Assembly (NCBI GenBank): GCA_964466195.1
Contig: CAYXMQ010000002.1
Coordinates: 124,001-188,000, forward strand
DNA from: PFJX01 sp964466195
Lineage (GTDB): Bacteria > Pseudomonadota > Gammaproteobacteria > Burkholderiales > Thiobacillaceae
DNA length: 64,000 bases
Direction: 5' to 3'
Of this stretch, positions 51,671 to 59,704 are shown piece by piece. The position numbers and the translations under genes were made by a program. The first letter of the stretch is position 1, and each line of letters opens with the position of its first letter. The notes beneath the pieces were generated by a model that saw only the letters and a program-made list of their open reading frames with translations, was not told where the DNA came from and did no database searches.

Positions 51671-53193
51671 TGTACTTCTTCCGCCTGCTGCGTATTTTCT
51701 TCACCGCCACCCGCTACGGCCTGGACGAGTTCTTCCTAGGCCACGAGCGCGTCAAGCTGGTGCGCTGGGCCGTGCAAGCGCTGTTCTTCTGGCGCGCGTT
51801 CGTTTTCCAGCTCGACCGCCCGCGCGGCGAACGGCTGCGCCTGGCACTGGAGTCGCTCGGCCCGATCTTCATCAAATTCGGCCAGATGCTGTCGACCCGG
51901 CGCGACATGATCCCGGCCGACCTCGCCGACGAACTGGCCAAGTTGCAGGATCGCGTGCCGCCCTTCCCCAGCGTGCAGGCGCTGGCCGTGATCAAGCGCG
52001 CCTACGGCCGCGACGCCGCCGATGTGTTCGCCGAATTCGACGACACCCCGGTCGCCTCAGCTTCGGTCGCGCAAGTGCATCGCGCCACGCTGAAGGACGG
52101 CAAGGCCGTCGCGGTCAAAGTGTTGCGTCCCGGCATCCATCGCATCATCGGCCACGACGTCCAGATCCTGCACGCCATCGCCGGCCTGATCGAACATCTG
52201 TGGTGGGACGGCCGCCGCCTGAAGCCGCGCGAAGTGGTGGCGGAATTCGCCAAGCACCTGGACGACGAACTCGACCTGATCCGCGAAGCCGCCAATTGCT
52301 CGCAGCTGCATCGCAACTTCGCCGGCTCGCCGTTGCTGGCCGTGCCGCAAGTGGAATGGGATTACTGCACGTCCGAAGTCATGGTGATGACCTGGATGAC
52401 CGGCCTGCCGATTTCGCATCTCGACGAACTGCGCCGCCGCGGCGTCGACGTGCCCAAGCTGGCGCGCGCCGGAGTGGAAATCTTCTTCACCCAGGTCTTC
52501 CGCGACGGCTTCTTCCATGCCGACATGCACCCCGGCAACGTGTTGGTGACCGATCAGGGCAAATACATCGCGCTCGATTTCGGCATCATGGGCACGCTCA
52601 ACGAGACCGACAAAAACTATTTGGCGCAGAACTTCCTCGCCTTCTTCCAGCGCGACTACAAGAAGGTCGCGCGCGCCCATCTCGACGCCGGCTGGGTGCC
52701 CGCCGACACCCGTGCCGACGAATTCGAAGCGGCGATCCGCGCGGTCTGCGAGCCGGTGTTCGACCGGCCGTTGAAGGAAATCGCGTTCGGCAAGGTGCTG
52801 CTGCGCCTGTTCCAGACTTCGCGCCGTTTCGGCATGGAAATCCAGCCGCAACTGGTCATGCTGCAAAAAACCCTGCTCAACATCGAAGGCCTCGGCCGCC
52901 AGCTCGACCCGGAACTGGACCTGTGGTCCACCGCCAAGCCGTTTCTGGAGCGCTGGATGAGCGAGCAGATCGGCTGGCGCGGCTGGCTGCGCACGTTCAA
53001 GGAAGAAGCGCCGTATTGGGGCGCCGTGCTGCCGCAACTGCCGCGCCTGGCGCATCAGGCCCTGCGCACCGATCGCCTGGAAAAGCTGGAAAGCGGCCTC
53101 GCCGTGATGCTGGCGCAGCAGCAGGCGCGCAATCGCTGGCTGGCGATCATCGCCGTATCGCTGGCGGCGCTGGCCTTCGCGCAACTGCGCTAA
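51670..53193 (+). CDS. ubiB: ABC1-type atypical kinase UbiB
   Basis: A 507-residue member of the UbiB/ADCK family required for ubiquinone synthesis. It has the KxGQ motif IFIKFGQMLSTRRD (about residues 63-76), ASVAQVHRA, the catalytic and metal region ADMHPGNVLV and LDFGIMG (about 280-305), and a C-terminal membrane segment (WLAIIAVSLAALAFAQL). The stop is only 15 bp from the last CRISPR repeat, which is transcribed towards it. Confidence 0.95.
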   Translation: MYFFRLLRIFFTATRYGLDEFFLGHERVKLVRWAVQALFFWRAFVFQLDRPRGERLRLALESLGPIFIKFGQMLSTRRDMIPADLADELAKLQDRVPPFPSVQALAVIKRAYGRDAADVFAEFDDTPVASASVAQVHRATLKDGKAVAVKVLRPGIHRIIGHDVQILHAIAGLIEHLWWDGRRLKPREVVAEFAKHLDDELDLIREAANCSQLHRNFAGSPLLAVPQVEWDYCTSEVMVMTWMTGLPISHLDELRRRGVDVPKLARAGVEIFFTQVFRDGFFHADMHPGNVLVTDQGKYIALDFGIMGTLNETDKNYLAQNFLAFFQRDYKKVARAHLDAGWVPADTRADEFEAAIRAVCEPVFDRPLKEIAFGKVLLRLFQTSRRFGMEIQPQLVMLQKTLLNIEGLGRQLDPELDLWSTAKPFLERWMSEQIGWRGWLRTFKEEAPYWGAVLPQLPRLAHQALRTDRLEKLESGLAVMLAQQQARNRWLAIIAVSLAALAFAQLR

Positions 53194-53208
53194 CGCGCCG
53201 ATCTGAAT

Positions 53209-54642
53209 GGGTGAATCCCCGCGAGCGCGGGGAACACATGCGCGGATTCGCCACCGTCGCCTCGGCCAGCGGTTCATCCCCGCGAGCGCGGGGAACACAG
53301 CACCATCTGCAATGACGACCAACCACCGAGCGGTTCATCCCCGCGAGCGCGGGGAACACCCACCACCGGCGCCGCCTGTGCGGGCATCACCGCGGTTCAT
53401 CCCCGCGAGCGCGGGGAACACGAGAATGCAACCCCACGGGCGCGCTGTCTTGTCGGTTCATCCCCGCGAGCGCGGGGAACACACCGTTGCAGAGCACGGC
53501 CACCACCGTTCTGTCGGTTCATCCCCGCGAGCGCGGGGAACACATATCATCGATGTGATCGATAAGTACGTGCCGCGGTTCATCCCCGCGAGCGCGGGGA
53601 ACACTCGATCTGCGTGCCTGTGGCCTCATAGATCGTCGGTTCATCCCCGCGAGCGCGGGGAACACGGCAAGATGGTCGACCAGGCGCCGGATGATGGCGG
53701 TTCATCCCCGCGAGCGCGGGGAACACCTTGAAACGCTGGCGATGTTGGCGGCGTATTGCGGTTCATCCCCGCGAGCGCGGGGAACACGTTGCGGCCGGTG
53801 CGGGCGGCGCGGATGTCGGCGGTTCATCCCCGCGAGCGCGGGGAACACGCGTGCGGTTAAGCGGGCGGTGGGTAGCGGGGGCGGTTCATCCCCGCGAGCG
53901 CGGGGAACACGCCGCATCCGTGAACTTGCTCATGTCGCTCTCCGGTTCATCCCCGCGAGCGCGGGGAACACCAACGGCAAACAGGCCAGCGAGAACAAGA
54001 AGGCGGTTCATCCCCGCGAGCGCGGGGAACACCTGATAATACTGGGGGTTGGTGTCCTACCGTACGGTTCATCCCCGCGAGCGCGGGGAACACCGAAGGC
54101 GTTTGATGCGTCATCTTTTGTCCCGCGGTTCATCCCCGCGAGCGCGGGGAACACGTCCCCGACATCGGATTTACAGGTCGGCAAGGCGGTTCATCCCCGC
54201 GAGCGCGGGGAACACCGACCGTATGCTAGTAATCGGCGGATCGCCTGCGGTTCATCCCCGCGAGCGCGGGGAACACAATGTACGGTTATGTCACACGTGG
54301 AAAAACCGCGGTTCATCCCCGCGAGCGCGGGGAACACTCTGTAACGTCGCATCGACGTATATCCGCCCGCGGTTCATCCCCGCGAGCGCGGGGAACACTG
54401 GGTGTTTTATTTCTTGCGACGATTTGGGGTCGGTTCATCCCCGCGAGCGCGGGGAACACTGGAGGTTTCAGACATGTCCAATTTACAAAGTCGGTTCATC
54501 CCCGCGAGCGCGGGGAACACCAAAATGGGTGGAATCACGCGATCTAACTCAACGGTTCATCCCCGCGAGCGCGGGGAACACGGTTTCAATTTCCCCTTGA
54601 CCTGGTGTTGACCCGGTTCATCCCCGCGAGCGCGGGGAACAC
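53209..54642 (-). CRISPR. Type I-E CRISPR array, 24 repeats and 23 spacers
   Basis: The 29-bp repeat, read on the minus strand, begins GTGTTCCCCGCG, ends GATGAACCG and contains a CCCCGCG/CGCGGGG stem, the I-E type. Repeats start every 61 bp from 53270 to 54614; two spacers (53299-53331 and 53849-53881) are 33 nt and the rest 32 nt. The distal repeat at 53209-53237 is degenerate at three positions, marking the old end. The leader is at the right, so spacers near 54600 are newest. At least five spacers (54521-54552, 54399-54430, 54338-54369, 54094-54125, 54033-54064) match the resident inovirus. Confidence 0.99.
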
Positions 54643-54701
54643 ACTTAAAAAACATCCTTGTTTTTAAAGAACATTCAGGCATCAGGAAATTCTACCGCGG
54701 G
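54643..54701 (-). promoter_or_regulatory. CRISPR leader
   Basis: A 59-bp A+T-rich stretch between the cas2 stop and the first repeat. On the minus strand it has a 10-bp near-direct repeat (TGTTCTTTAA and TGTTTTTTAA) close to the array, as in other I-E leaders. It should hold the array promoter and the integration signals; no clear IHF site is seen. Confidence 0.8.
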
Positions 54702-55010
54702 CTACTCGCCGTCTTCGGGCTCGTTTTCCGGCTGTGGCGGCAGGAAGGAAACCAGTTTCGCGCCGTCCAGTTCCACCGGGATGCGGCGGTTGGCGCCCAG
54801 CGTGATGAAGTCGAAACCCGCTTCGTTGTGCGCGCGCCAGGCCAGCACGGCGTTGCCGTCGCCAATGCCGGCTTCGACGTGGCTCCAGATGTGTTCGCGC
54901 AACTTGGCCGAGTAGTTGCCCACATACACGCCGGCGCGGATTTCCAACAGCCACAAGGCGAGCCGGCCGCGCAAGCGCGGCGGGGCGTTTTCAACCACGA
55001 TGACCAGCAT
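54702..55010 (-). CDS. cas2: CRISPR adaptation protein Cas2 (type I-E)
   Basis: A 102-residue Cas2 of the I-E form (MLVIVVENAPPRLRGRLALWLLEIRAGVYVG start, quoted only in part: VVENAPPRLRGRLALWLLE). It forms the dimer that bridges Cas1 in the spacer integrase. Its start overlaps the end of cas1 by 20 bp, and its stop is 59 bp before the array. The acidic tail PENEPEDGE is a family feature. Confidence 0.96.
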   Translation of the reverse strand: MLVIVVENAPPRLRGRLALWLLEIRAGVYVGNYSAKLREHIWSHVEAGIGDGNAVLAWRAHNEAGFDFITLGANRRIPVELDGAKLVSFLPPQPENEPEDGE

Positions 55011-55914
55011 CGCCCAGCGGTTTCGGTTCGGGAATGGCCGGGCCGACCTGTTCCGGCGCGGCCTGGGGCGGTTCGATGCCGCCGGCGGCGAGCATGTCTT
55101 CGATGCCGGGAATGATGCGCTCCAGCAATTTGGTCTCGCGGAAGATGTCGCGGCAACGCAGACGCACTTCCCGTTCCGGGTTGCCTGCTTTCAGCTTGGC
55201 GGCGACTTGGAAAGCGACCGGCACGACGGTATCGAATTTGTAGATGTCGGCCACGTCGTAGACGAAGGACAGCGGCTTGCCGGTGTGGATGAAGCCCACC
55301 GCCGGGGCGTAACCGGCCGCGAGCACGGCCGCTTCGGTGACGCCATACAGGCAGGCGGTGGCGGCGGAAAGACAGCGATTGGGCAGATCGCCGGCCTCCC
55401 ATTCGCGGGTGTCGTAATTGCGCGCATGCCATTCGACGCCGTATTGCTTCGCCAGCCGTTTATACATTTCGCGCACGCGGGCGCCCTCGATGCCGCGCAG
55501 TTGTTCCACCGAGCGGCGTTGCGGCGGTTCTTCGCCGAAGCGGATGGCGTACATCTTGCGTACGACCTTGAGCCGTAAATCGTCATCCAGCGCCAGTTTG
55601 GCCTGAAACAGCAAGCGATCCGAGCGAGCGCCGCCCGGCTGCCCGGCCGAGTACAGCCGCACGCCGGCCTCGCCGATCCAGACCAGCAAGGTGCCGACGC
55701 GGCCGGCCAGCGCGCAGGCGGCGTGCGAGACGCGGGTGCCCGGCTCCAGCATCAGACAGGCGACACCGCCGATCGGGACGTGGGTGCGTACGCCGCTTTT
55801 GTCAACCACCACGAAGGCGCCGTCGAGCACATCCAGACGGCCGCGTTCGATGAACAGTATCGACAGGCGCTCCTTGATCGGGATGGGGCGCAGAGGCGGC
55901 AGGAGATCGGGCAT
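54991..55914 (-). CDS. cas1: CRISPR adaptation integrase Cas1 (type I-E)
   Basis: A 307-residue Cas1, the integrase that inserts new spacers. The I-E catalytic residues are visible: Glu in GIEGARVREMY (about residue 141), His in VGFIHTGKPLSF (about 208) and Asp in VYDVADIYKFD (about 218-225). The length is normal. It begins 14 bp after the PIN toxin gene, with no strong ribosome site, so it is probably translated as part of the long cas transcript that includes the toxin-antitoxin genes. Confidence 0.97.
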   Translation of the reverse strand: MPDLLPPLRPIPIKERLSILFIERGRLDVLDGAFVVVDKSGVRTHVPIGGVACLMLEPGTRVSHAACALAGRVGTLLVWIGEAGVRLYSAGQPGGARSDRLLFQAKLALDDDLRLKVVRKMYAIRFGEEPPQRRSVEQLRGIEGARVREMYKRLAKQYGVEWHARNYDTREWEAGDLPNRCLSAATACLYGVTEAAVLAAGYAPAVGFIHTGKPLSFVYDVADIYKFDTVVPVAFQVAAKLKAGNPEREVRLRCRDIFRETKLLERIIPGIEDMLAAGGIEPPQAAPEQVGPAIPEPKPLGDAGHRG

Positions 55915-55928
55915 TGCTCAGGTGCTTT

Positions 55929-56417
55929 TCATTCGCCTACGCTTGCCAAGGCGGCTTCAATGATATTTCCGGATAAGAAATAGCCCGACGCCACGAGTTG
56001 TTCGACCAACGGCCGCACCTTGACCACTATACCGAGTCGCTTGGCGCGCATCAGCACACCCAGGGCGCCAATGACGCGCAAGCCAAGGTCAACCGCCACC
56101 CTGCGCCCGGCACGGTCGTCGATCAATATTCTGGCTTGTGTGGCCAGGGCGGCAGCGATGGCGCTGGCTTCGCCGGGGTCCAAATCCCAATCGTGGCTGA
56201 CCGAGATATCGGGTTTGACTTGCAACCAACCGGCCTTGACGGCCGCGAGGATTACAACAGCATCTGGCCGATCCGGACGTGCCGTGCATTCCGCCATCAC
56301 CGTCTGGGTCAGCCAGACTTGCCCGAAGATTTCCGGCAGCACCGAGAGGCTGATGACTCTGGAAAGCGCAATCAGCGGGCCGGTATCGGCAATCAGCAGG
56401 TCAATCGAAGGCGGCAA
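55929..56417 (-). CDS. PIN-domain toxin (DUF3368-like)
   Basis: A 162-residue PIN-fold ribonuclease-type protein with the first acidic residue in LLIADTGPLIALS (near the start) and further Asp/Glu in LDPGEASAIAAAL and ARILIDDRAGR, the DUF3368 pattern. It is the partner of the antitoxin upstream; the likely TTG start at 56417 overlaps the antitoxin's end by 17 bases. No ATG is available near the conserved N-terminus. It lies between cas6e and cas1 in the cas operon. Confidence 0.82.
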   Translation of the reverse strand: MPPSIDLLIADTGPLIALSRVISLSVLPEIFGQVWLTQTVMAECTARPDRPDAVVILAAVKAGWLQVKPDISVSHDWDLDPGEASAIAAALATQARILIDDRAGRRVAVDLGLRVIGALGVLMRAKRLGIVVKVRPLVEQLVASGYFLSGNIIEAALASVGE

Positions 56418-56724
56418 GCTCTTGCTCCAGTTCGCCGGGTTGCGGCCGCGCAACCGGAATATGCAGTTGCGCCAGATGGTCCATGAATTCCGCTACGCTC
56501 ATGGCCGCCAGACGCGCCGCTTTGCCTAACGAGACGGATTCCTGGTCGAACAGCCGCACCGCCAAGGCCACATTGACGCCGTTCTTGAGCAGGTTTTCGT
56601 CGAATGGTACGGCCACAAACACCGGCTGACCGTGCTTGGTGATGAGGGAAAGTTTGCCCGCTTCGGCATCGCGCACCAGTTCACCGGTGCGGTCGCGCAG
56701 GTCGCGGATAGTGAAGGTTTGCAT
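56401..56724 (-). CDS. Antitoxin, Phd/YefM-like N-terminus with UPF0175-like C-terminus
   Basis: A 107-residue protein. The N-terminal 45 residues (MQTFTIRDLRDRTGELVRDAEAG, quoted in part as TIRDLRDRTGELV) resemble Phd/YefM antitoxins that bind DNA. The rest (VRLFDQESVSLGKAARLAAMSVAEFM) matches the UPF0175 antitoxins normally paired with DUF3368 toxins. The ATG at 56724 has AGGAG upstream. It would neutralise the PIN toxin and may regulate transcription inside the cas operon. Confidence 0.8.
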   Translation of the reverse strand: MQTFTIRDLRDRTGELVRDAEAGKLSLITKHGQPVFVAVPFDENLLKNGVNVALAVRLFDQESVSLGKAARLAAMSVAEFMDHLAQLHIPVARPQPGELEQELAAFD

Positions 56725-56732
56725 GGTCGGCT

Positions 56733-56760
56733 CCTGTTGTGCCCACAAGTAGGGGAACAC
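56733..56760 (-). repeat. CRISPR-repeat-like sequence after cas6e
   Basis: Starting one base after the cas6e stop, the minus strand reads GTGTTCCCC, identical to the first nine bases of the array repeat. About half of the following 19 positions match when one base is gapped, and GGG is retained where the repeat stem closes. It precedes the antitoxin start by 8 bp. Chance cannot be excluded. Confidence 0.4.
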
Positions 56761-56761
56761 T

Positions 56762-57448
56762 TTATCGGGTTCGCCGCACCAGCAACAGCCCGCAGCCGAA
56801 GGATTTGGCGGGGCCGATGCCGTTTTTCATCAAGCCCACCAACTGTGCGGGTGAAACCACGCGCAATACGCCCTCAAAGGTGCAGGTCACCAGCTTGCCG
56901 CCTTGATTTCGCTTTCTGAAATACAGGGGGGCATGCGGCAGGATGTCCACGCTTTCCAGTGCGGCCGCGCCCGCCAGCTTGCGCGCCAACCATTGCTGTT
57001 GCTCGTCTTCCTTGATCAGCGGTACGCGGCATTTGGGCGGCTGGGGCTTGTCGTCTGAACGCCTGGAGGTCTTCATCGCGTGGCGTTCCGCTTTGTCCGG
57101 CTTCTCGGCGCTTTGTGCATCGACGATGGTTTTGACCGGATTTGCGGTCAGCACGAAAGCCAGACGCTGACCTTCACTCGGTGCGGGGGAAAACTCACGG
57201 CTGCCAAGCAGAGTGAGTCCTTCCCTGCATGCCGATTCGACGGCGGGCGATTGCCGCGATTGCACCAACAAACGAACCGGCCGCCCGGTCTCGAATTGCT
57301 CGAAGCGGAATAAAAATCCTTGCCGGTCTTCTTCAGCCGAACCGCGAGGTTCTCGATCCTGTCCGGGAAACAGGGTCCATAACTTTCGGTGGACTTCATA
57401 GGGATTGCGTACCGCATCCCAAGGTGACTCGACACGACTCAAGTACAT
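56762..57448 (-). CDS. cas6e: crRNA-processing endoribonuclease Cas6e (CasE)
   Basis: A 228-residue Cas6e that cuts the pre-crRNA in the repeat and stays in Cascade. It opens MYLSRVESPWDAVRNPYEVHRKLW, containing the N-terminal strand and the conserved His in NPYEVHRKLW (about residue 20). It ends with the Gly-rich loop GIGPAKSFGCGLLLVRR that holds the RNA hairpin. It overlaps cas5e by 10 bases. After its stop the operon continues through a toxin-antitoxin module rather than directly to cas1. Confidence 0.96.
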   Translation of the reverse strand: MYLSRVESPWDAVRNPYEVHRKLWTLFPGQDREPRGSAEEDRQGFLFRFEQFETGRPVRLLVQSRQSPAVESACREGLTLLGSREFSPAPSEGQRLAFVLTANPVKTIVDAQSAEKPDKAERHAMKTSRRSDDKPQPPKCRVPLIKEDEQQQWLARKLAGAAALESVDILPHAPLYFRKRNQGGKLVTCTFEGVLRVVSPAQLVGLMKNGIGPAKSFGCGLLLVRRTR

Positions 57449-58116
57449 GACGGCTCCTTATGCAGATACACCAGCCGCGTGCCGAATTGACGCTTGCGGC
57501 CATGCAAGGGCACATCGCGCAGGCGCAGGGGTTGTTCGGAAATCACGCTTTCGCTGTAGACAAGGCGGCCGCTGCCACCCGCCTGGCGCAGGGCTTCGAC
57601 ACCATTGGCCGCTGCAACGGGTTCGCCTTCGAGCAATGGCCGTGTCGGCGGGCAGGCGCGGCGGCCTAACGTGGGCGTATAGCAGGGATGGCGCAGCGCT
57701 TTTGCAATCTGTTCCAGCGTGTGGCGGGCACCCGGTATTTCTCCCACCGCCACGGTAAACGCCGCGTCGAACAGGTATTCCCGCCGCGACACCACGGGAA
57801 ACTTGTTTGCTTTGCCGTCCACTTTGCGGGCGTCCATCACCGTGTGGAAATCGGTCAGCTTGATGCCCGGCTTTGCGACGGCCTTTTCCCGCCCGAAGCG
57901 CTCGATCTGGTCGTCGATACGCACGCTGAATTCGACGCTGGCCGCCAATTGCGATTGGCCCTCCAGATCGCTGCGCTCGATGCCCAGACAGGCGGCTAGC
58001 AAACCGAGCAATCCGCTCCGTGTCGGGTAAAGATTTGAAGGCCGGAAGTCCTCGTAGGTGTGCGTGCCCCAGGCCTGCATCGGGCCATCCAGCCGCAGGA
58101 TGAGAAAGCGCGGCAT
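57439..58116 (-). CDS. cas5e: Cascade subunit Cas5e (CasD)
   Basis: A 225-residue Cas5e that binds the 5' handle of the crRNA. It shows the N-terminal RAMP strand FLILRLDGPMQAWGTHTYEDFRPSNLYPTRSGLLGLL (quoted in part: LDGPMQAWGTHTYEDF), with the family motif PTRSGLLGLLAACLGI. The ATG at 58116 is 2 bp after the cas7e stop; a TTG at 58122 is possible. It overlaps cas6e. Confidence 0.96.
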   Translation of the reverse strand: MPRFLILRLDGPMQAWGTHTYEDFRPSNLYPTRSGLLGLLAACLGIERSDLEGQSQLAASVEFSVRIDDQIERFGREKAVAKPGIKLTDFHTVMDARKVDGKANKFPVVSRREYLFDAAFTVAVGEIPGARHTLEQIAKALRHPCYTPTLGRRACPPTRPLLEGEPVAAANGVEALRQAGGSGRLVYSESVISEQPLRLRDVPLHGRKRQFGTRLVYLHKEPSCT

Positions 58117-58118
58117 GT

Positions 58119-59249
58119 TCAACCCTGCCCGTCGTTGGCGATCCAGGTTTCAAGACTGGCCAAGGCGGCGCAAGCCGCGTCCTTGCCCAGCTTCATCTCA
58201 GGCTGTACTGAGAAGGCGCGCGCCTTTTCATCCAGGCCGTAGGCGGTATTGATGCGTGTCCAGTAGTCCGCGAGCGTGGTCACCGATGGCTTGAGGAATC
58301 CGCCGTTGCGGTCGCGTTTCACGGGTTCCTCGAAGGCATTGGCAAGTGAAATCGGCTGGTCGGCAAAACTCACCACGGCAAAATCGGCCAGGTTGTGGGC
58401 GGCAAAAGACTGCTGTTTGGCCGAGGGCACAACAGTTGCCAGCATGTGGAAGACATGGCGGGCGATGTCCAGCGCAGCTTGGCGCGAGTCGGCGGTTTCC
58501 GGGGCCTTCATGTCCGGCAGCAAGCCAAGGTTGACCTGCAACTGCTTGAGGTTGAGGCTGGCGTAGCGGTAGAACACGCCGGAAGAAAATTGCTGGGTAT
58601 CGAGGTGCCCGGCGCCGGTTTCGCCCGCATCCTGGGTGAGATCGTCGACGGCGGTGAACCAGTCCACATCCTGCGGTTCGACGGCATGAGTGGTGATCGC
58701 GTGGGCGATAGCCATGGCGCCGTCAACCGGCAGGTTGCTCATCAGGCCGCTGGTCGCCATTCGGCCGGACAGGGCAATGTCCTTGGTGTTGCCAATCGCC
58801 GCGCGGAAGGGCTTGGCTTCTTTTTCAATCTGCTTTTCCAGTTTCTTGAGGTCTTGTCCTTCTTCGCCCAGCAGACCGCAAAAATACGCGACTTCTTCCA
58901 CGCCCCAGGGTGCGACGGCATCGCCTGTCACGCCCTCCGCAATGCCTTCCTTGCCGGACATCCATTCCAGTGTCTGGGCCACGCGCGCCGCATCGAAGCG
59001 GTCTTTCAGCACTTCCGTTAAGCGCGTTTTCAGCCGTGCCAGATCGCGCGTCCGGATCGAAGGCGCGCCAAGGTGTTGTGCGTGGTAATCACTGGTGCGC
59101 ATGGCCCGTTTCAGCGACTGGCTGGAAACCCGCACCCGGTTGACACCACCGAACACAGCGGTTTTCTGCATGTTCATATCGTCGCGGTTGAGACAGGACG
59201 GGCTGTGCGAAATCAGCACATGGAAGTTGATGAAATTCTTGGCGGACAT
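58119..59249 (-). CDS. cas7e: Cascade backbone subunit Cas7e (CasC)
   Basis: A 376-residue Cas7e, of which six copies form the Cascade backbone along the crRNA. The N-terminus FINFHVLISHSPSCLNRDDMN is characteristic (quoted in part), followed by VNRVRVSSQSLKRAMR. The start at 59249 overlaps the cse2 stop (TAATG); the frame upstream of it lies within cse2 and is not used. Confidence 0.97.
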   Translation of the reverse strand: MSAKNFINFHVLISHSPSCLNRDDMNMQKTAVFGGVNRVRVSSQSLKRAMRTSDYHAQHLGAPSIRTRDLARLKTRLTEVLKDRFDAARVAQTLEWMSGKEGIAEGVTGDAVAPWGVEEVAYFCGLLGEEGQDLKKLEKQIEKEAKPFRAAIGNTKDIALSGRMATSGLMSNLPVDGAMAIAHAITTHAVEPQDVDWFTAVDDLTQDAGETGAGHLDTQQFSSGVFYRYASLNLKQLQVNLGLLPDMKAPETADSRQAALDIARHVFHMLATVVPSAKQQSFAAHNLADFAVVSFADQPISLANAFEEPVKRDRNGGFLKPSVTTLADYWTRINTAYGLDEKARAFSVQPEMKLGKDAACAALASLETWIANDGQG

Positions 59250-59704
59250 TACTTGTCTCCTTTGGCGGGGGTGAATTTGGCGAGGTAGTAGTTTTCGACG
59301 AACTCGCGTTTCGCGCGCTCGCCCCAGAACCAGATGGCTTTTCCGAACTCCGCCCAGTTCACGGTGGGTTGGACGTGCGCGAGCAAGCGGCGCAGTTGCA
59401 CGAGATCGAGCGGCGGATGCGAACGCGCCACTTGCAGGACGCGAGCCTCCGCCACCTTGGCGGCAGCCAATTGAGCGCCCAGGGAGTTGGCCTTGGCGTC
59501 GTGCTTGCAGCACGGCAGCAGGAAGGCCAGTCGCCAGTGCCGTTCAGTGGGCTTTTGGCCTGGAAACAGGCGATACAACCCAGGGAGAAACGCGACGGAT
59601 TCCGCATCGGCCGCGCGACGCAGTTCCGCGCGTGATCCAGTTGGGAATGCTTCGCTCTCGAAGCGCGCTTTCAGCGCTATGAAATCCGGCAGGTCAGTGC
59701 TCAT
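59249..59704 (-). CDS. cse2: Cascade small subunit Cse2 (CasB)
   Basis: A 151-residue helical Cse2, normally present as a dimer that holds the displaced DNA strand. Family features include the N-terminal GSRAELRRA, FLPGLYRLF and C-terminal NWAEFGKAIWFWGERAKREFVENYY (quoted in part). It is tightly coupled to cse1 upstream (4-base overlap) and cas7e downstream (1-base overlap). Confidence 0.95.
   Translation of the reverse strand: MSTDLPDFIALKARFESEAFPTGSRAELRRAADAESVAFLPGLYRLFPGQKPTERHWRLAFLLPCCKHDAKANSLGAQLAAAKVAEARVLQVARSHPPLDLVQLRRLLAHVQPTVNWAEFGKAIWFWGERAKREFVENYYLAKFTPAKGDK

Noticed and set aside
52057..53322. 421-residue minus-strand frame opposite ubiB
   Set aside because: It is antisense to ubiB and runs into the CRISPR repeat. 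It has no recognisable domain.
53207..54611. Several long open frames across the CRISPR array with repeated SSPRARGT, FIPASAGNT or VHPRERGEH motifs
   Set aside because: These are translations of the regularly spaced 29-bp repeats. The repeat carries no stop in several frames, and spacers are not coding sequences.
54582..54613. Match of the newest spacer to the phage replication gene around 33435
   Set aside because: Only about ten consecutive bases agree and the rest does not align in either frame. This is weaker than the five accepted matches and compatible with chance.
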